From Enterococcus alcedinis (lineage in GTDB: Bacteria; Bacillota; Bacilli; Lactobacillales; Enterococcaceae): a DNA stretch of 64,000 nucleotides. The stretch lies in NCBI RefSeq assembly GCF_014635985.1, contig NZ_BMDT01000005.1, positions 62,001-126,000 on the forward strand, in the 5' to 3' direction. Each line of letters begins with the position of its first letter. The stretch's first letter is position 1. Below the pieces are notes generated by a model. The model was given only the letters and a program-made list of their open reading frames with translations, was not told the DNA's origin and did no database searches. Shown piece after piece: positions 62,903 through 64,000 of the stretch. The position numbers were made by a program, and so were the translations under genes.

Positions 62903-63761
62903 ATTTCATCTTTTTTTGATATTGTAATGGCGAAATACCGACTTCTTCTTTGAAGACATGGTGGAAGGTTTTGACGCTGGTGAATCCGGCGCGTTCGGCA
63001 ACTTCGATCATCGGAATTTCTTCTTGGGCTAAAATAAATTTGGCACGGTTGATACGATATTCTGTTAGGAATTGGACAAAGGTTTGCCCTGTATTTTTTT
63101 TAAAGAAACGCGTAAAATAGTACGGGCTGAAACCGACGAATTTTGCGACTTCATCAAGGGTAATCGATTCTTGGTAACGACTTTCAATGTATTCAAAAAC
63201 ACTGTTCAACCGCTCCAATGTATCTTTTCGATGAATCGCATTCGGGGTCGGTGTCAAATGTTCTTCGGCTTTTCTTGGCAAATGCGCATAGCACTCACCG
63301 ATGAAACGAGCCAAATTCGATAAGACCACATAGTTTTTTCCTTTTGGCTGTTCGACTTCTAATTCATACAATTCGACGAGTAACTCTCGTGTTTTTTCTT
63401 GTAAATGTTCCGGCCAATAACGACTATATGCTTCACCTTTAGCAAAGAGCGAAACAAGACTTTCTTCTTTCCCTCTCAAAAAGGATTCATCAAATAAACG
63501 CAATTCAAATTGAAACACGTAGCGTTCACTGTCTGGTGAGGCTAAAAAATAATGTGGTTCACCATTGGCAATCACTAAAATTTCCCCTTCGGTCACTTCA
63601 ACGACCGTATCTTTAATCCCTACTTTTACCGCTCCCCGACTCGCATAAATAATTTCAATTTCTTTATGCCAATGCGGATAAACAATCGTCATGCCGTCAT
63701 TTAAAAAGGCGCGATATGGAAATTGGGGGTTCAATTGTGGTATCTCTAAATACAGACTCAC
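62901..63761 (-). CDS. AraC-family regulator with cupin sensor domain
   Basis: A 286-residue regulator. A cupin-type ligand-binding domain occupies about residues 20-100 (VYPHWHKEIEIIYASRGAVK, EGEILVIANGEPHYF). Two AraC HTH motifs end the protein (ITLDEVAKFVGFSPYYFTRFF and MIEVAERAGFTSVKTFHHVF, about 195-280). This type usually controls nearby sugar genes. It lies 38 bp after a ROK sugar-kinase gene on the same strand and is likely cotranscribed with it. Confidence 0.9.
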   Translation of the reverse strand: MSLYLEIPQLNPQFPYRAFLNDGMTIVYPHWHKEIEIIYASRGAVKVGIKDTVVEVTEGEILVIANGEPHYFLASPDSERYVFQFELRLFDESFLRGKEESLVSLFAKGEAYSRYWPEHLQEKTRELLVELYELEVEQPKGKNYVVLSNLARFIGECYAHLPRKAEEHLTPTPNAIHRKDTLERLNSVFEYIESRYQESITLDEVAKFVGFSPYYFTRFFKKNTGQTFVQFLTEYRINRAKFILAQEEIPMIEVAERAGFTSVKTFHHVFKEEVGISPLQYQKKMK

Positions 63762-63799
63762 AATTTCACCCCCATTTCACTATTATTATTCTTCGTCAA

Positions 63800-64000
63800 T
63801 TACGCTTCTTTTAACGCTTTTTCAGCTAATGCTAAACAACCAATCGTTCCTGCATTGTCTTCTAACGCTGGTGTTAAAATGTATTCTTCTAAAGCTGGTG
63901 TTGCAACATAGCCTTTCATGATACGAGTGAACGCAGCATGTACTTTTTCAACCATGTGACGTTGTTTCATTACGCCACCACCAAAAATAATCACTTCTGG
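63800..64000 (-). CDS. ROK-family sugar kinase, fructokinase-like (5' part cut)
   Basis: The last 66 codons of a gene entering from the right edge. PEVIIFGGGVMKQRHM followed by EYILTPALEDNAGTIGCLAL matches the C-terminus of ScrK-type ROK fructokinases (IIFGGGVMKQ and ALGDNAG motifs). These phosphorylate fructose, or a similar hexose, in the cytoplasm. The active-site Asp and ROK zinc motif lie outside the window, so substrate assignment is provisional. Confidence 0.8.
   Translation of the reverse strand, partial: PEVIIFGGGVMKQRHMVEKVHAAFTRIMKGYVATPALEEYILTPALEDNAGTIGCLALAEKALKEA

Overview
The window is low-GC Gram-positive DNA and looks like a chromosome of the Enterococcaceae or a close relative in the Lactobacillales. 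The reasons are a type J2 RNase J with the degenerate metal site typical of streptococci and enterococci, a GlcNAc/glucose EIICBA gene preceded by its own LicT-type antiterminator, strong AAGGAGG-like ribosome binding sites, an LPXTG cell-wall protein, and palindromic intergenic repeats resembling the EFAR class described in Enterococcus faecalis. Almost everything is transcribed from the minus strand. No rRNA, tRNA, CRISPR, prophage or intact insertion sequence was seen.

Layout. 1-10.3 kb is housekeeping and amino-sugar metabolism: a YtoI-like CBS regulator (cut by the window edge), the antiterminator-controlled EIICBA operon, DAHP synthase, a CPBP membrane protein, nagB, rnjB and asd. 10.6-25.1 kb is an alpha-glucan/oligosaccharide region: an Lpl/Ytc-type ABC importer with YesL, type I pullulanase and neopullulanase; a divergent YesN/YesM two-component system; and a second MalFG-type importer. 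The two importer operons share LacI-type operator sequences. Neither has its own ATPase, so a shared MsmK-like subunit is presumably used. 25.3-35 kb holds an ECF sigma factor with a membrane partner, a GlcD-type FAD oxidase, the metQ-N-I transporter with a structured leader, and a serC-serA-DUF1015 operon.

35.4-53 kb is a sugar-sensing and catabolic island. One operon has two Gfo/Idh/MocA dehydrogenases, two TIM-barrel isomerases and a ThuA protein. Next is an MglBAC-type galactose/glucose-family ABC transporter. Then comes a four-gene sensory operon: YesN-type regulator, YesM-type kinase and two membrane-tethered sugar-binding proteins. Finally there is a BMP lipoprotein with a nucleoside hydrolase. 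The remains of a yefM-yoeB toxin-antitoxin pair lie between the sensory and transport operons. 53-62.8 kb encodes a 2519-residue LPXTG adhesin with 14 SpaA/Cna-B-like repeats and a divergent Mga/AtxA-type regulator. The window ends with an AraC regulator and the 3' end of a ROK fructokinase gene.

The most unusual structure is a family of roughly 120-bp long-hairpin repeats found in four places (about 9.06-9.20, 35.13-35.44, 43.02-43.38 and 50.52-50.65 kb). Each begins at or inside the stop codon of a minus-strand gene. Three of the four lie between that stop codon and the gene's terminator. Arm sequences differ from unit to unit yet stay complementary, and short direct repeats specific to each locus separate the units. 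Other leads are a promoter-terminator pair that could make a small RNA at 10.47-10.60 kb and an unclassified structured leader upstream of metQ.
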